A stretch of 64,000 nt of DNA from Ryuthela nishihirai (Eukaryota > Arthropoda > Arachnida > Araneae > Heptathelidae). This document shows positions 32,700 to 42,949 of this stretch, piece after piece. The stretch lies in contig JAWZYU010000119.1 of the NCBI GenBank assembly GCA_038380435.1, positions 62,001 to 126,000 on the forward strand, written 5' to 3'. Each line of letters opens with the position of its first letter. Positions within the stretch are counted from its first letter, which is position 1. A model generated the notes under the pieces. It did not search any database. It had not been told where the DNA came from and saw only the letters and a list, made by a program, of their open reading frames with translations. Both the position numbers and the translations under genes were made by a program.

Positions 32700-33303
32700 A
32701 GTTGGCATACCCGTAACTGGTATGGTACATTTTCTGGAACGGCGTTGGTAAGGTGGGGTCAGGGAGTCTTAGTGGCTCAAAATACATGACGTCATGGCAT
32801 CTCACTGATTTCTGATAGGTTACTATTGATTTTCAGATATTTAACAAATTATTTGAATTATTGATTATTTGAACTATCAAGAAAAATAATAGCGCTGGGG
32901 TCTGGTAGACGGTTTACGTCAACCGTGAACCCTTCCAAAACGAAAGAGGCCCTGGTATCGTACCGCATCATCGTTTCCGCTCTAACGAAAGTGATATACG
33001 TCACTCCCGGTGCCAAAAATTGGACAGTTTCTATTCCTCTTTCACGATGTCTTTCGCAACAGATTTATAGTCTAAAGACTCGTGTTTGAAGCAGCACGTA
33101 AGTTTCCTCTGTAGCCGACGCTCGGCTGCGAGCTGCTCACGGGCAGCCATTTCGGCCCCTTAGCAATGGCCGCCTCAGGCACCAAGTTGTAAACAACTAT
33201 GGCCGAAACCGAAACCACTTTTAAAAGGACAGAAAAACACTCACTAAGTCTCGTGCAAAAGTTCGCACAGGCAGCAAAGAAGTCAATCCAATACTGTTCT
33301 TCA
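32700..33303. other. Promoter-like GC-richer interval, no complete gene
   Basis: A TGACGTCA (32787), YY1-like AATGGCCGCC and CCATTTCGG, and a frame downstream of the H3-like ATG on the minus strand (EEQYWIDFFAACANFCTRL, about 33240-33300) that ends at a donor-like TTA|GTGAGTG. These suggest 5' parts of a gene, but neither direction nor identity is clear. Confidence 0.3.
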
Positions 33304-33345
33304 AGATGCCGTCGATTTCCGAGCCGTTTGTTTTGTACGGGCCAT
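33304..33345 (-). pseudogene. Histone H3 N-terminal tail fragment
   Basis: On the minus strand ATGGCCCGTACAAAACAAAC... translates as MARTKQTARKSTAS followed by a stop. Residues up to T11 (after Met) are identical to the universal H3 tail, including K4, K9 and S10. After codon 12 the sequence no longer matches H3, and no globular domain is found nearby. A 12-codon exact match behind an ATG is very unlikely by chance. I read it as a broken H3 gene or retrocopy, or a captured first exon. It could also start an unrelated protein with an H3-like tail. Confidence 0.6.
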
Positions 33346-33399
33346 TTTCAGGAAATTAACAGTTCACAATCTTAAAAACAAACCAGAGTCCACAGTTTT

Positions 33400-33600
33400 C
33401 GTACAAATCCATATTGGACATTCGCGACGTCTAGTTTTGTATCACGGTCAATATTTAAAGTAAGAAAAATTAATGCACCTAGAAAAAAAATCATCTTGTT
33501 AACGACGAAAATAAACTTTCGCAATAAATGAACACCGAAAGCAAAGCTTCTTACCAGAACAACACTCGGAAATATTCCTCACAAATATGCACTGGAAGGG
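33400..33600 (-). pseudogene. Exon-like segment R3
   Basis: Third copy of R, on the minus strand, about 55 bp upstream of the H3-like ATG. An ATG opens MIFFLGALIFLTLN, the D..TKLDVANVQYGFVRK part is kept, and the end reads CTCTG|GTTTGT. The frame then closes. Without RNA data the role of the R copies is unknown. Confidence 0.35.
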
Positions 33601-33699
33601 TGTCGCGCGCACAAATCCACCGTCTCTAATCTCCTAGGGAGAAAGTCTCTTAGGGCCACTAGTGTGCAGTAAATTTAAAACATCGGGCTTTAGTTAATT

Positions 33700-34045
33700 A
33701 CTCGCGCATGCGCCACACAAAACGAAGCTAGTTCTGTTCGCTAGGAAATTTTATACAGTTCGTTAGGAAGGCTTGTGTATCTAATCAACAGGAAAGAGTT
33801 AAGGAGTGTTAGAACTGGTGGATTTGTTGAATCAACAACTGGTGGATATTTCCAAAGGAAATCCTAAAGAATTGAAATCAATATTTCATGTAGTGATGAG
33901 ATCACACAATGCCAGAATTAGACTGGTGCTGCTGTCCTGGGTGGCCCCACAATTGCATTCCAAAATATTTTTTTTACTTAAGAATTCATTGTTTTGTCTT
34001 TTAATTTATTACAGTTTACACTTGTTACTTAGTTTCTATGTTTAA
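33700..34045 (+). other. NRF1-like site and an open frame without ATG start
   Basis: CGCGCATGCGCCA near 33703 resembles the NRF1 palindrome of housekeeping promoters. Downstream an open frame (about 33806-34045) reads LVDLLNQQLVDISKGNPKEL and RLVLLSWVAPQL, which look protein-like. However, it follows an in-frame TAA, its first codon would be GTG, and its end is T-rich. Possibly an exon or retrocopy fragment; not recognised. Confidence 0.25.
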
Positions 34046-34569
34046 TTCACACACATAAATAATATCATTTTTATGTGAAATTCGAAAATGGGTCAATAAA
34101 TTCATAATAATTGTTGTTTTGACCTGAGAGCCAGAGTCATAGAGAATATTTTTAAATTGACCCCCGTTCTATGCTTTAAGATATCAATCATTAAATTTAT
34201 GAGGTTAACTGAGTTATCTATTTGAAAATTCGTGGTGGAATTCATTATTTTCTACGATAAATGACCGCTCAGTATATTAATTCATCGATTGATTGACTTG
34301 TGCTGCCATCTATTGACGAAAGAGGCATATGTGGAAATTGAATGTAAAAAGTTTGTGAAGCTGTGAAATTGGGCAGTTGCTTAAGTGCGACTGAATGCTT
34401 GATTACAACCTAAAAAAAACATATTTATAAATGGCTGAGGGATTTTTAACTTATTAATTACTTAGACGGCAAATACTTAAGATACTTAGTAAAAATTCAG
34501 TTAATAAAGATTTTCACAAGTCAACTTTCAGTGTTTGTTTCCAGTTCAGATATCTGAATAAGAGAGCAA
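34046..34569. other. AT-rich stretch, no gene seen
   Basis: No ORF, repeat or RNA gene noticed. Confidence 0.45.
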
Positions 34570-34642
34570 GTTGGGTTGTTTTGTTTCTAAGTCACAGGAC
34601 CCCCGAGGGCTCAGAGAAGGTTAGGGGTGAGGGGTCCACTGT
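34570..34642 (-). mobile_element. SINE1 fragment joined to satellite
   Basis: TTGGGTTGTTTTGTTTCTAA and GGCTCAGAGAAGGTTAGGGG, then a direct switch to satellite at CATTCCGAGAGG. Confidence 0.65.
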
Positions 34643-34829
34643 CATTCCGAGAGGCACTTCGGAACACGAATGTTGCCAGATCCCTAAACTATTTTAAATA
34701 ATAGTTGCCATATACATGTTCTGAACTCAGTTGGAGCGTTCCAATGTCTTTCGGAGAGGCAGTTCGGAACAGGAAGGTTGCCAGATCCCTAAACCATTTT
34801 AAATAATAGTTGCCAGATAGTTCTGAGTG
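34643..34829. repeat. Satellite remnant (about two monomers) upstream of C3
   Basis: About two diverged monomers with TTGCCAGATCCCTAAAC and GTTCGGAAC boxes. They abut a truncated SINE1 on the left and block C3 on the right. In place and order this matches the terminal part of the large arrays, so it looks like a collapsed array. Confidence 0.9.
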
Positions 34830-35486
34830 TTTTTTGGAGCATTTGTTGCCTGTCTGATGCCTTCCCTTGACTTTTTTTTTATCTGTAGAACGGGTCTGTT
34901 TGTCGCGGTTAAACCGCTATTCTGTTGGCGGGAAAGTGCTTAATTTAATTATTCCTTTGTTCTCTGAGTATCTGGGACTTGCAGACTGTGTCTCCTACAC
35001 TTTCCTAGTGTCCGTTTACTCTGCTCAGCGCAAATGCAAATGGCGGCCTTTTTTTGGGCTCTATGGGGGATTTTTAGCAGCTTTTTGTTGCTGGTTTCTT
35101 CTGGGGCTACTTCTGGGGCGTTTTTTTTGCTAGATTTAGTTACTTTGGGTGGAATGGAGAACTAAGGGTGTGTTTTGGGAAAGGGGGGGGGGTGGTTTTT
35201 TGGGGCGTGGGAGTCTTTTTTGGAAGTGTTTGGCCACTTTGCATTCCGGGGTTTGTTTTGGCTTTGCGGCTTTTTCTGTCACTTCAGGTTTGCTTTGGGG
35301 GGTGACATCGGGTCTTTTTGGGACCTTTTGTGGCTTTTTTTTTATACTGCGGACAGCTGGGGTCTGTCAAACCAATGGGGCGTTTTTTGGGCTCCCTATG
35401 GAGTCATCTCCGGTGACCTTTGACCCCAGGAAGGGTCTCTGTGACCCCTAACTAGGGGGCACTTCCGGTCGGTTTGTGACGATTAG

Positions 35487-35497
35487 GGCGCCCTCTG
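35487..35497 (-). promoter_or_regulatory. CTCF-like core motif in C3 subunit 1
   Basis: Same motif and context. Flanking DNA in this subunit has diverged while the 11 bp are unchanged. Confidence 0.45.
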
Positions 35498-36301
35498 GGA
35501 GCGTTTATGTGCGTGACGTTTGGTTTTTTAGGGGTCACTTCCGTTGGTCGGGATCACTTCCAGTTTAGTGTGGGGGTCACTTGCTGTGTGTTTGACCTTC
35601 TGGGTCATTTTGGGGCTTTTTTTGAATTTTGGCGAATTTTTTAGTGCTTTTTACGCGTTTCTTCCCCGTTTGATCCTTCCCTTGACTTCGTTTTCTTTTT
35701 TATCTGTAGAACGGGTCTGTTTGTCGCGGTTAACCGCTATTTTGTTGGCGGGAAAGTGTTTAATTCAATTATTCCTTTGTTCTCTGACTGTCTGGGGCTT
35801 GCAGGCTGTGTCTCTTACACTTTGCTACTGTCCGGTCGCTCTGCTCTGAACAAATGCAAATGGCGGCTTGTTTTTGGGCTCTATGGGGGAATCTTAGCTA
35901 CATTTTGTTCCTGGTTTCTTCTGGGGCGTTTTTTTTTTGCTAGATTTAGTTACTTTGGGTTGAATGGAGAACTAAGGGTGTGTTTTGGGAAAGGGGAGGT
36001 GGTTTTTTGGAGCGTGGGGAGTCTTTTTTGGGGGTATTTGGCCACTTTGCATTCTGGGGTTTGTTTTGGCTTTGCGGCTTTTTCTGTCACTTGAGGTTTG
36101 TTTTGGGGGGTGACTTCGGGTCTTTTTGAGACCTTTTGGGGCGTTTTTTTATACTGCGGACAGCTGGGGTCGGTCGGACCAATGGGCGTTTTTGGAGTTT
36201 TTTGGGCTCCCTATGGGGTCATTTCCGGTGACCTTTGACCACAGGAAGGGTCTCTGTGACCCCTACCTCGGGGTCACTTCCGGTCGGTTTGTGACGATTA
36301 G

Positions 36302-36312
36302 GGCGCCCTCTG
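36302..36312 (-). promoter_or_regulatory. CTCF-like core motif in C3 subunit 2
   Basis: Same motif and context as in subunit 1, 815 bp downstream. Confidence 0.45.
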
Positions 36313-38156
36313 GGAGCGTTTATGTGCGTAACGTTTGGGTTTTTTAGGGGTCACTTCCGGTTTAGTGTGGGGGTCACTTGCTGTGTGTTTGACCTTCTGC
36401 GCCATTTTGGGAATTTTTGCGGCTTTTTTTTAATTTTGGCGAATTTTTTAGTGCTTTTTACGCGTTTCTTCCCCGTTTCATGCCTTCCCTGGACTTCGTT
36501 TCTTTTTTTTATCTGTAGAACGGGTCTGTTTGTCGCGGTAAAACCGCTATTTTGTTGGCGGGAAAGTGTTTAATTCAATTATTCCTTTGTTCTCTGACTG
36601 TCTGGGGCTTGCAGACTGTGTCTCTTACACTTTGCTACTGTCCGGTCGCTCTGCTCTGAACAAATGCAAATGGCGGCTTGTTTTCGGGCTCTATGGGGGA
36701 ATTTTAGCTGGATTTTGTTCCTGGTTTCTTCTGGGGGTATTTTTGGGGCGTTTTTTTTGCTAGATTTAGTTACTTTGGGTGGTATTGAGCACTAAGGGTG
36801 TGTTTTTGGAGAAGGGAGTGGGATTTTTGGGGAGCAGGGAGTGTTTTTTGGCGGGTATTTTGGCGCTTTGCATTCTGGGGTTTGTTTTCGCTTTGGGGCT
36901 TTTTGCGTCACTTCAGGTGTGTTTTGGGGGTCACTTCCGGTTCTTTGGGGACTTTTTGGGGCGTTTCATTATACTGCGGTCAGCTGGGGCCTGTCGGACC
37001 ACTGGGTTTTTTTTTTTTAAGTTCAGCTCCACCCTCCTGCGATGGGACCGTGCTATATCTAAGGAGCTCCTCAATTGAACTCTTCAAACAATATTCAACT
37101 CTAGCCATCAGAAATAATCAATTCATTATTCATTTATTCATTGGCATTCTTCATTGCTTTAAAACACATGGATGCCTACAGTTATATTCCTACGTCAGTA
37201 TCTTTTAAAAATTCTGGAGCCTTTTTTTTTCCTAATCTCTTATCTTTTAGGACATACAGATTTCGAATATTTTGTAAAAACAAATTGGCTTAGTAAAAAT
37301 TACTCTTAAATAATATAACATTATTTTTGTGTTTCTCTTAATAAATAAGAATAATGATATTATTTGATGATCTCAATACTTTCTTAAAATCTTTATGAAA
37401 TTACATATTTGAAAAGGTTCCTAAGTTTTATGTTTCTAAGAATTCAAACGAAACATTTTTTGTATTTACAACTTTACAGAGCTTTCTCTCTCCATAACTT
37501 TAAGCAAGCCACATTTCAATATACCTTTACATGTTAAGGCGAACTCATTGTTGGGACAGAGCTAAAAATAGACCCTCGCGCAGTGCGAGAAATGTCGCTT
37601 CTGCAGGTGTTCGCTAGCCATGCTGCTTTAACGGAAATTCAGTTGGATGTGTTCTTTTGTAAAACTTCGCTGATATAGAAATAAATAAAATCTCTAATAA
37701 TATTTTAATAAGTATTATTAGAGAAATTAAAATCAAAGTACAATATATAATAATACTTAATTACTAATAGTAATAACCTTACAATATTTTTTTACTTATG
37801 TAATCAGCATATCAAAATACTGGAATCCCATTGGTTCTACGTGGTAGAACTAAAGTTCGCGCTCTTTTTTCAATGTAAAGGAATTCTAATAATTTTCGAC
37901 GAATAAGAATAACTTTACTGATTCGTCCTCATTATAATTCGTAAAAAGGATTCTTTTCTTACTAGCAGGACTGAAGGGGTATAGATTTTTATCCCTAACG
38001 AATCACAGTTCGGAAAGTAGATGAAGAAAGGATTAAAATGGCTCCTAAAGGTACTACTAGTATTTTAATTGGATAGCGAGCTACATTAAGAACACCTTAA
38101 AATGGCGATTCGGAAAGGAAAGGAGGTAATTGAAAATACGATATTCGTAAAAAATG

Positions 38157-38214
38157 GAAAAGTACAATTTACCGGCTATTACAATTCCGTAATAGCCGAT
38201 ACGCCGTACTTTTC
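38157..38214. repeat. Two-stem hairpin in D'
   Basis: Outer arms GAAAAGTAC / GTACTTTTC; inner stem CGGCTATTAC / GTAATAGCCG around AATTCC. Both inner arms are one base shorter than in D, so pairing is kept. Confidence 0.75.
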
Positions 38215-38795
38215 TAAGGGCCACATCTTCTACCAGCGCCCGCCAGTGTCGCCTACGCTAGATCCCAGGCTGCCGAATGCCCGAGGCCTGCGCAGGCGCC
38301 ACTGGTAACTTCGGGGGCTAGCTCATCACGGCGTGTGGCCGTAACCGTGATGATCGCGCGTCCTCCCTACCCCCCCCCCTACCCCCCCCAAACACGAGTG
38401 TGACCCGCTGTTTTCCACCGGGCTACGGCGCCCAGGTTTCGAACAAAACGGCTCGTGGAGAGGAGTCTTCGAATAGGTATGCAAATGCCATTTCCTTATA
38501 TAGCAGGTGATCAGAGCGTAAATAAATGAGTGGTAGCTAATATTTTCAAGGTTCACTCATAAAGAATAAGGAATCTGGCAACGTAAAAAATCTGACCGGC
38601 GGTCATTCGTTAGAGGTCGTCGAGATCTAATTAACTGGCAACTTTCATTCAAATAGGTCAAGTAGTTTTTTTTTTAAACCCGTCCAAAGGCCCCATAGGA
38701 ATAACATGGAGGAAACCGTCCGAACACTTGGAAAACCTAGGTCGAACAACCGGTTTAATGACGTCATGCAACGATGTCGGCAGAAGTTCGCACTA

Positions 38796-38840
38796 TTCCC
38801 AGAATGCATTTCACGGAGGTTGGGACTATTCCCACAATGC
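38796..38840 (+). promoter_or_regulatory. Two ZNF143/THAP11-like sites in D'
   Basis: ACTATTCCCAGAATGC and ACTATTCCCACAATGC (cores at 38796-38807 and 38829-38840), flanked by TGACGTCA at 38759 and 38884. Confidence 0.4.
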
Positions 38841-39096
38841 ATCGGCTGAGAATCTTCCGTAAAATGAGAGAATGAGTACGTAGTGACGTCATAGTTCAAA
38901 ACAGTGGAAAACTTCAGATACATTTTTTATCCAGAAAGCGCGGGAAAGTGACCAATCTAAAGTGACCACCAGATGTCCCCCCAAGAGTACTACGCATTTA
39001 CCCCATTGGTCAGTCCGCAAAGCCCCCCAATTTCGTAAAAAACGGTGACGTAATGGTCCACTTTGGACGCAAAAAACACACCCTTCCATTGGGAAC

Positions 39097-39107
39097 AGCG
39101 CCACCTA
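39097..39107 (-). promoter_or_regulatory. CTCF-like core motif in D'
   Basis: Identical TAGGTGGCGCT at the position equivalent to 8219-8229. Confidence 0.55.
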
Positions 39108-40225
39108 GCGGTGGAAGCTTGTAGAAAACGGGTGCCCCAAAGTGCCCACAAAGTCGCGAAACCAAAGGTCCAATAGGAAGAGAGAAAAGTTTAAAAAACT
39201 GAATTTGAAAAGTCACGTGACTCAGTTTTTTTCCTAGTTTGCAATGCTCTAGCAGCAGCACCAGGTGCACTGGCACAACTACTCTCTCACGTAGAAATCT
39301 CACTGCGCATAGCTATGACGTTTAAAATAAGTTACCTTATATCGATATAATATAAATATCCCTATATCGTCATCGATGAACCAATCACATAGTAGCTTAA
39401 GGATGACATCATCTAATAATTATCCTGATATATATCCCATTATAAGACCTTTGCGCATTCCATCTGAGCATATCTATGACATCATACACAACTATAGCGC
39501 ATCCCATCTGAGCATATCAATGACGTCATACATGACTTGTCATATATAGACAGCCTTATGACGTCACGTCTATTTAAGCCAATCACAGCACACCACTGTC
39601 ACGTGACTACTATTAACCAATCAATTCAAACCTTATTAGTCATGTGACTCTTTACATATACTCCATAGGATTAACATTACTAATGCTTTCCTATGGATGA
39701 AAAATTTTTTTTTCTATCTCCAGCTACCCACCCCTCGCATGGGCCATGCTTTCTCTATGGACACTTCACATTGAACTCGACCCATGTTAACCTACGAGTA
39801 ATCTCCGCCTAACACTCCTTCACTCTAGCCACGACAAATAATCAATTAATTATTTATTTATTACTACCATAACTTTTAACGATCTGGCATCTGGCATCCT
39901 TCTTCATATCTCATCAACAACATGGATGCCCACAGGTATTATAATCACGTATCTATTATTACACTTCTGGTCGTCTATTTTAACGCCTTTCTTATCAAAA
40001 TTTCAGTCCTTCCTTTCTCATCTCACACTCCGCAAACAATTAGTATACTTTTTAAACACGTCAATTAACAAGAAACGACTTTCTTAACACATACGATTTT
40101 CACTAAGCCTATTCTAATACAATTCACGTCATTCCGAATACACACCTTCCTAAGGAAATTTTTTATTTTACAGTAAAAGTTTAGATAGCATTACAATTTG
40201 GCTACAACACAAAAAAGTCTCCTTC

Positions 40226-40309
40226 GTCCGTTGGAACGTTAAGCCGTGGTGTGACCTGGCCATTTAGCCCATGGTGTGAAAAAAAGTGCCGCTCAGAGGT
40301 AAAACAACC
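40226..40309 (+). mobile_element. SINE1 fragment in D'
   Basis: Counterpart of 9671-9758. Confidence 0.65.
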
Positions 40310-40536
40310 CAAGTTTCCCAGATCAATCGCTCATCGAGCACCTTTGCGATGTGAACACCACCACCGAGCCCCATACCACTATTATCTAGCACACAGGACT
40401 CACTTCCATATATAATATATCGCTGTTTATAGAAACCATACTTATTTTTTATGTGCACCGCACTTTCATAAGTAAATGCTGCTGATCTGATAGGAAAGAG
40501 TTGGGTTATTTTATCGCTAAGCAACACTTTTTGCAC
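40264..40536 (-). CDS. Hypothetical short ORF, D' copy
   Basis: Counterpart of 9746-9982. It is open over the same segment and extends further because of one changed base in the flanking SINE (GAGGTAAAACAACC against GAGGTTAAACAACC). It shows I-to-R, N-to-S and I-to-V changes against the D copy. Function unknown; it may be fortuitous. Confidence 0.18.
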   Translation of the reverse strand: MQKVLLSDKITQLFPIRSAAFTYESAVHIKNKYGFYKQRYIIYGSESCVLDNSGMGLGGGVHIAKVLDERLIWETWVVLPLSGTFFHTMG

Positions 40537-40760
40537 ACAATGGGCTAAATGGCCTCGTCAGAAGGACCCCAAGGTCTCACGGAAGTTTAGGGAATAGAAC
40601 CCACTGAACAGCTGTTAGGACAGAAATGGTAGCCCACCATCAAGGCCATCCAGCATGTTTCTTTAACGTGCACTGAGTATGGCTCGCCCACACATGGGGC
40701 CTATTATTAATGTTCCATCCGATTCAAAGCGGCCTTTCCAAGTTCATTGGTGTGGAGTAA
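40532..40760 (-). mobile_element. SINE1, 5'-truncated, in D'
   Basis: Counterpart of 9975-10155, but it continues about 50 bp further into the middle module (GTTCCATCCGATTCAAAGCG). The break in D therefore lies inside the SINE. Confidence 0.7.
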
Positions 40761-40761
40761 A

Positions 40762-41904
40762 GGGGAACTAGACAATGCACTAGCAGCGTTTTCCTGCTCA
40801 CTGTGACCAAAATTTAAATAACCTCGACTCATATTCGCCACCGAAATGCGGTTCTTTATTCACATTAGATTTTAGGTCGTATTCACATTAGATTTTGCGA
40901 GTTTCATTTCAGCATTTTGATAAAGTGTCTTTTAACGTTTTGCCTGTGTCAGCAAAATGGTAAAATAATACGTTTCCATTAACTGCTCCAATAGAACTAT
41001 GGATACTATATTTTGCACATAATGGGCTAATTGTCACAAGGGCAGGAACGAAGCATTTCATTTCAGCACTTTTTTTTAGCTTTTGGGAAGGGCTAATATT
41101 GTGGACAACATTTTCGAGTACCATTACTTGTTATTGACATTCGTTATGATTCTTCATTAAAGAAATATTAGTCCATTACAGCTAATAATCTGTCAGTTTC
41201 CCAGTTTTTCGTGCTAAGTGAGAGGCTTAAGGCTTAGTTGATAGATGACATATTGATATTAAGTCTTTAGTGCCCGTAAGAGCCTAAATTTGAAGAGGAT
41301 TAGTCTAAATAGTGGTATTCCTTTGCCTTTACTCCCCTATACTCCTTTTTGGGCCATCTTAAATGAGTTAAATTTTGCAACAAATATCTACTTTCATTTT
41401 TCCAATATCCATGATTCCCACTCTGTCGAAGTTTTATAAGCAGCTACATTTGACAAAAGAACTTTACTTGTAAATATGGAAGATGTTGTTTTCCCATATG
41501 TATACTTATTTAACTTCAACAAAATACAATTAAAATATGCATTAATTCTCTGTGTAGATCTATTTGACTGAGTTGAGATTTGGCAAAGAAATTAACTAAC
41601 ACCAACCATTTCACTTGGCCAATACTTCTGTGTGAAAACATCGGAAGATATACCGAAATTAGTAGTTGTTCTTAAATATTTGATTTGTTTTTAAAACAGT
41701 TTCAACTCAAATAAATAATTTACAGACTTCTAAAAAATAAATTTATCAGAATACATATTTGAGATGTATATCTGCATACTTGTAATCACATGCTTCCATG
41801 TGTTGGCAAATAGAAAGCCACTTGTGGCTGGAATTGCCTGAATAGCACCTATATGACACATAAAAGGAATGTTCGTAGCGCTAATTAGAGGAGATCTTGA
41901 TCGG
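40762..41904. other. Unique AT-rich stretch, no gene seen
   Basis: Only a SINE1-like scrap (GCACATAATGGGCTAATTG, about 41013) and a 71-codon minus-strand ORF (40909-41124) without recognisable features or signals. Confidence 0.45.
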
Positions 41905-41974
41905 CAGCTGGTAGCTCAGTGGTCAAGAGCACCTGACATGTCACGAGGTCGTGGGTTCGTATCCCACCCGGCTC
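41905..41974 (+). tRNA. tRNA-like sequence (pseudo-tRNA or SINE head)
   Basis: Six of seven acceptor pairs (41905-41911 with 41968-41974), T8 A9, a perfect D stem GCTC/GAGC and a perfect T arm GTGGG-TTCGTAT-CCCAC with a B box. The anticodon stem has two mismatches, the loop lacks T33 and the variable loop has only two bases. I regard it as a degenerate tRNA or the head of a tRNA-derived retroposon, not as a working tRNA gene. Confidence 0.45.
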
Positions 41975-42056
41975 AAGACAATTTTTCCTCTAAAATTTAA
42001 ATCGACACTAAACTGTTGGTTTATTAATGGATCTGAAATGTATTCATCTGAATAGA

Positions 42057-42402
42057 ATGTTCGAGTCCCCTCCAGGGCCAGCTGTGAGATTTATCTACGC
42101 AAATGACTCGCCTTGCCCTCAGTCAGTAGGGGATACTGATGGGCTTGGAAGGGCTACCATCCACCAGATGGGACATTAAGCCATGGCCCATATGTGGGCC
42201 CCGTGTGCGGGAGAACCATACCTTGTGCACGTTAAAGAACATGCTGGATGGCCTTGACGGGAGGCTACCATCTGTCTCCCAACAGCTGTTCCAGTGGGTC
42301 CCCTCTCACAACATTCTATGAGCCTTCGGGGTCCTTGTGACCTGTTCATTTAGCCCATGGTGTGCAAAAAAGTGCTGCTCAGAGGTAAAACAACCCAACC
42401 CA
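42057..42402 (+). mobile_element. SINE1, 5'-truncated in the B box
   Basis: Starts TTCGAGTCCC, then TTGCCCTCAGTCAGTAGG, GATGGGACATTAAGCCATGG, CTTGTGCACGTTAAAGAACA and GTGCTGCTCAGAGGTAAAAC. It ends AACCCAACCCAA, giving the 3' end of the family. Confidence 0.85.
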
Positions 42403-42611
42403 ATGAGTTTCCATATGACAACAGCAAAATTCATTGTTCAAATGAAAAACAAAATTTTTTTTTTTCCTGTGTGTAGAAGGAAGCAGACTTCTAGTTGCCA
42501 AAAAATTAATTTGTGGCTACCAAAAATGCATGTAGGGTCATCAAAAGACCAACACATGGCTTTTCACACTGGGTTAATAGTATGCTCAAAATAATTAGCT
42601 GAAAAAGAATT

Positions 42612-42893
42612 TGGTTGCCCTGAGTGTGATTCGAACCTACATTGCACAGAAACATGCCAGGTCTGATAACTACATCATCAGAGACTAACCATTTTCTTCA
42701 ACAATCTGACATACCAACATTTCCACATATTTCTGTTAATTCACCACGGCGCCATCTGCGTTGGGAATCAGGCAGCCATTCTTGCTCATATGACAGAAAT
42801 ATATTTGTAACTCACTATCACAGCATTATATAAATAATTTGGTAATAAAGTTATAGGTCATGTTGAAGAAAATGGTTAGTCTGATGGTGTAGT
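42612..42893. repeat. Inverted pair of tRNA-like SINE heads
   Basis: 42664-42702 and 42862-42893 are inverted copies; AGACTAACCATTTTCTTCAA at 42682 pairs exactly with the segment ending 42882. Left of it the minus strand continues into a B box (GGTTCGAATC, about 42630), so both arms look like heads of another tRNA-derived SINE placed head to head, 160 bp apart. Confidence 0.6.
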
Positions 42894-42949
42894 CATCGAG
42901 CTCTTGTCTGAGATCGATGAGCAATCTATTAGCCAGGAACCAATGCTGC

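Larger units (their letters stand above)
34830..37045 (+). repeat. Block C3: G/T-rich tandem unit, three subunits
   Basis: Three subunits. Composites ATGCAAATGGCGGC lie at 35034, 35854 and 36664 (starts), about 0.81-0.82 kb apart. The first two subunits are full-length with CTCF-like sites at 35487-35497 and 36302-36312. The third has a full-type 5' half joined to the short-type 3' half (TGAGCACTAAGGGTG onward), so it looks recombinant. Confidence 0.85.
37225..40711. repeat. Block D' (segmental duplication, copy 2)
   Basis: Paralogue of D. It differs by deletions near 37255 and 38840, the latter removing one of three ZNF143-like sites, and by scattered substitutions. Homology to D ends within the minus-strand SINE1, where D continues into other DNA at 10156. 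Confidence 0.85.
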
